Source: Pseudohongiella sp.
GTDB lineage: Bacteria > Pseudomonadota > Gammaproteobacteria > Pseudomonadales > Pseudohongiellaceae
Direction of reading: 5' to 3'
Length of the DNA: 7,304 bases
Assembly: GCA_030652635.1 (NCBI GenBank)
Contig: JAUSPW010000283.1
Coordinates: 1 to 7,304, forward strand
Part shown: piece after piece, positions 6,774-7,304 of the stretch
How positions within the stretch are numbered: position 1 is the first letter of the stretch
Layout of the letters: each line of letters starts with the position of its first letter
Program-made: the position numbers and the translations under genes
Notes under the pieces: model-generated
Seen by the model: only the letters and a program-made list of their open reading frames with translations
What the model was told of the DNA's origin: nothing
Databases searched by the model: none

Positions 6774-6803
6774 GTTCAATTGGTTAGAGTCGGTTCGATT
6801 CCC
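6774..6803 (+). pseudogene. tRNA-like scrap: D-arm word joined to T-arm word
   Basis: GTTCAATTGGTTAGA (6774-6788) differs at one of 15 positions from the D-arm of bacterial tRNA-Asp as I remember it. GGTTCGATTCCC (6792-6803) is a typical T-loop with flanks. The two stand only three bases apart, with no anticodon arm, and T-stem pairing keeps just two base pairs. No matching acceptor stem is visible. It cannot be a working tRNA. It may be a decayed, internally deleted tRNA or a chance resemblance. Confidence 0.3.
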
Positions 6804-6809
6804 TGTATT

Positions 6810-6844
6810 TCCGGACACTTTTATGGATATAGCGCCGGAGTAGT
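6810..6844 (+). promoter_or_regulatory. Hairpin and CGGAGTAGT element in the leader of the second receptor
   Basis: TCCGG (6810-6814) can pair with CCGGA (6835-6839), extendable by one T-G pair, around a 20-base loop. The 3' arm overlaps CGGAGTAGT (6836-6844), which ends 77 bases before ATG 6922. It is the counterpart of the element at 2945-2992: same nonamer, near-identical distance to the start codon, different stem sequence. The stem alone is short and weak. Confidence 0.35.
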
Positions 6845-6907
6845 ATCGAATTGTAGTCGCCAGGATGCGCGAACGACCAATCGAATGCTTTCAACAATAA
6901 TAATCAC

Positions 6908-6914
6908 GAGGGGG
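6908..6914 (+). promoter_or_regulatory. Ribosome binding site of the second receptor
   Basis: GAGGGGG lies 7 bases before ATG 6922. It aligns with the GAGAGG before the upstream paralogue, with a shared AATCA just before it in both leaders. Confidence 0.75.
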
Positions 6915-6921
6915 AACATCC

Positions 6922-7304
6922 ATGTCGACAAGACCTGGTTTCCGCAAAAATGCATTGCTGCTGGGTATTATTTCAAGCGTCAGTTGTCTGCCAGCATTTG
7001 CACAGCAGGCAAATACAGACGCTGATATTGAAGAAGTTATAGTTACCGGTTCCTATCTGCGGGGCAGTCCACTGGATGCACCTTCGCCGGTTACTACGGT
7101 TGACAGAACGTCAATCGAAGCACAAGGCGCTGCCCAGATCTGGGACGTCATCAAGAATCTTGAAATTAACTCCGGGTCATTCACCAACGAAGGCTCGGGT
7201 GAGGGCGGCGCACTGTCTGGTACCGCCAACGTCAACCTGCGTAACGTGGGTGAAAACTCCACTTTGACCTTGGTAAATGGCAAACGACAGGTGTCTGCTG
7301 CAAC
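6922..7304 (+). CDS. TonB-dependent outer-membrane receptor, paralogue of 3073-6552, 5' part (truncated by window edge)
   Basis: The frame is open from ATG 6922 to the window edge, giving 127 residues. Residues 1-27 are a signal peptide (MSTRP, basic start, hydrophobic core, CLPAFA|Q). The TonB box IEEVIVTG is at 36-43 and the plug begins at about 50. From residue 36 to 127 it matches the upstream receptor without gaps at 85 of 92 positions; the signal peptide is much less alike. Among the 76 codons for residues 52-127, 32 differ silently and only 4 change the residue, so the copies are old and the plug is under strong purifying selection rather than freshly duplicated or converted. The barrel, which sets the substrate, lies beyond the window. 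The terminator at 6593-6624 suggests separate transcription. The function is a TonB-powered outer-membrane importer of unknown substrate. Confidence 0.95.
   Translation, partial: MSTRPGFRKNALLLGIISSVSCLPAFAQQANTDADIEEVIVTGSYLRGSPLDAPSPVTTVDRTSIEAQGAAQIWDVIKNLEINSGSFTNEGSGEGGALSGTANVNLRNVGENSTLTLVNGKRQVSAA

Larger units (their letters stand above)
6625..6921. other. Intergenic region between the paralogous receptors
   Basis: This stretch of 297 bases follows the terminator and has no supported gene. It contains three TGACA-based dyads (6659-6673, 6709-6720, 6767-6779), a tRNA-like scrap (6774-6803), a potential hairpin ending in CGGAGTAGT (6810-6844) and the ribosome binding site of the second receptor. 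TTGACA occurs twice (6659 and 6767), but neither has a good -10 box at 16-18 bases, so I do not name a promoter, though one must be near given the terminator upstream. Confidence 0.6.

Noticed and set aside
1..7304. Mobile elements, CRISPR arrays, toxin-antitoxin or other defence-type system
   Set aside because: I found no transposase, integrase, spaced direct repeats or paired small genes; all sizeable genes are a radical SAM protein and outer-membrane receptors.

Overview
The window looks like chromosomal DNA of a Gram-negative, probably gammaproteobacterial, organism rich in outer-membrane TonB-dependent receptors (a Cellvibrionales- or Alteromonadales-like bacterium is my guess). The reasons are a full-length YgiQ radical-SAM protein very close to the E. 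coli type, three TonB-dependent receptor genes in 7.3 kb, sigma70-type promoter spacing and a recognisable Fur-type operator. There is no transposase, integrase, phage gene or CRISPR array.

Layout. (1) Positions 1-337, minus strand: the 5' end of a FecA-like TonB-dependent iron-chelate receptor, cut by the window edge. Its promoter (-35 TTGACG, 17-bp spacer, -10 TATTAT at 421-449) is embedded in a 36-bp Fur-like dyad (429-464), so it should be switched on by iron starvation. (2) Positions 491-2713, minus strand: ygiQ, 740 codons. (3) Positions 2714-3072: a divergent intergenic region with a candidate ygiQ promoter, a tandem CTTATAA repeat and a hairpin-bearing leader. (4) Positions 3073-6552, plus strand: a very large (1159 aa) TonB-dependent receptor, ending in a strong intrinsic terminator (6593-6624). 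(5) Positions 6625-6921: an intergenic region crowded with TGACA/TGTCA dyads and a tRNA-like scrap. (6) Positions 6922-7304, plus strand: the 5' end of a second receptor that is a clear paralogue of the first (85 of 92 residues identical over the TonB box and plug start), cut by the window edge.

How the genes relate. The two plus-strand receptors form a tandem paralogous array. Each has its own leader and ribosome binding site, and a terminator separates them, so they are probably transcribed separately. Their leaders share a CGGAGTAGT element at nearly the same distance from the start codon, placed at the 3' foot of a potential hairpin in both cases. Their substrates cannot be read from this sequence. 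The minus-strand receptor belongs to a different receptor subfamily and to the iron regulon. ygiQ is probably an unrelated housekeeping-type neighbour.

I see no convincing new multi-gene system. The observations most worth checking are the shared leader element, the dyad cluster and tRNA-like scrap between the receptors, and the tandem receptor pair itself.
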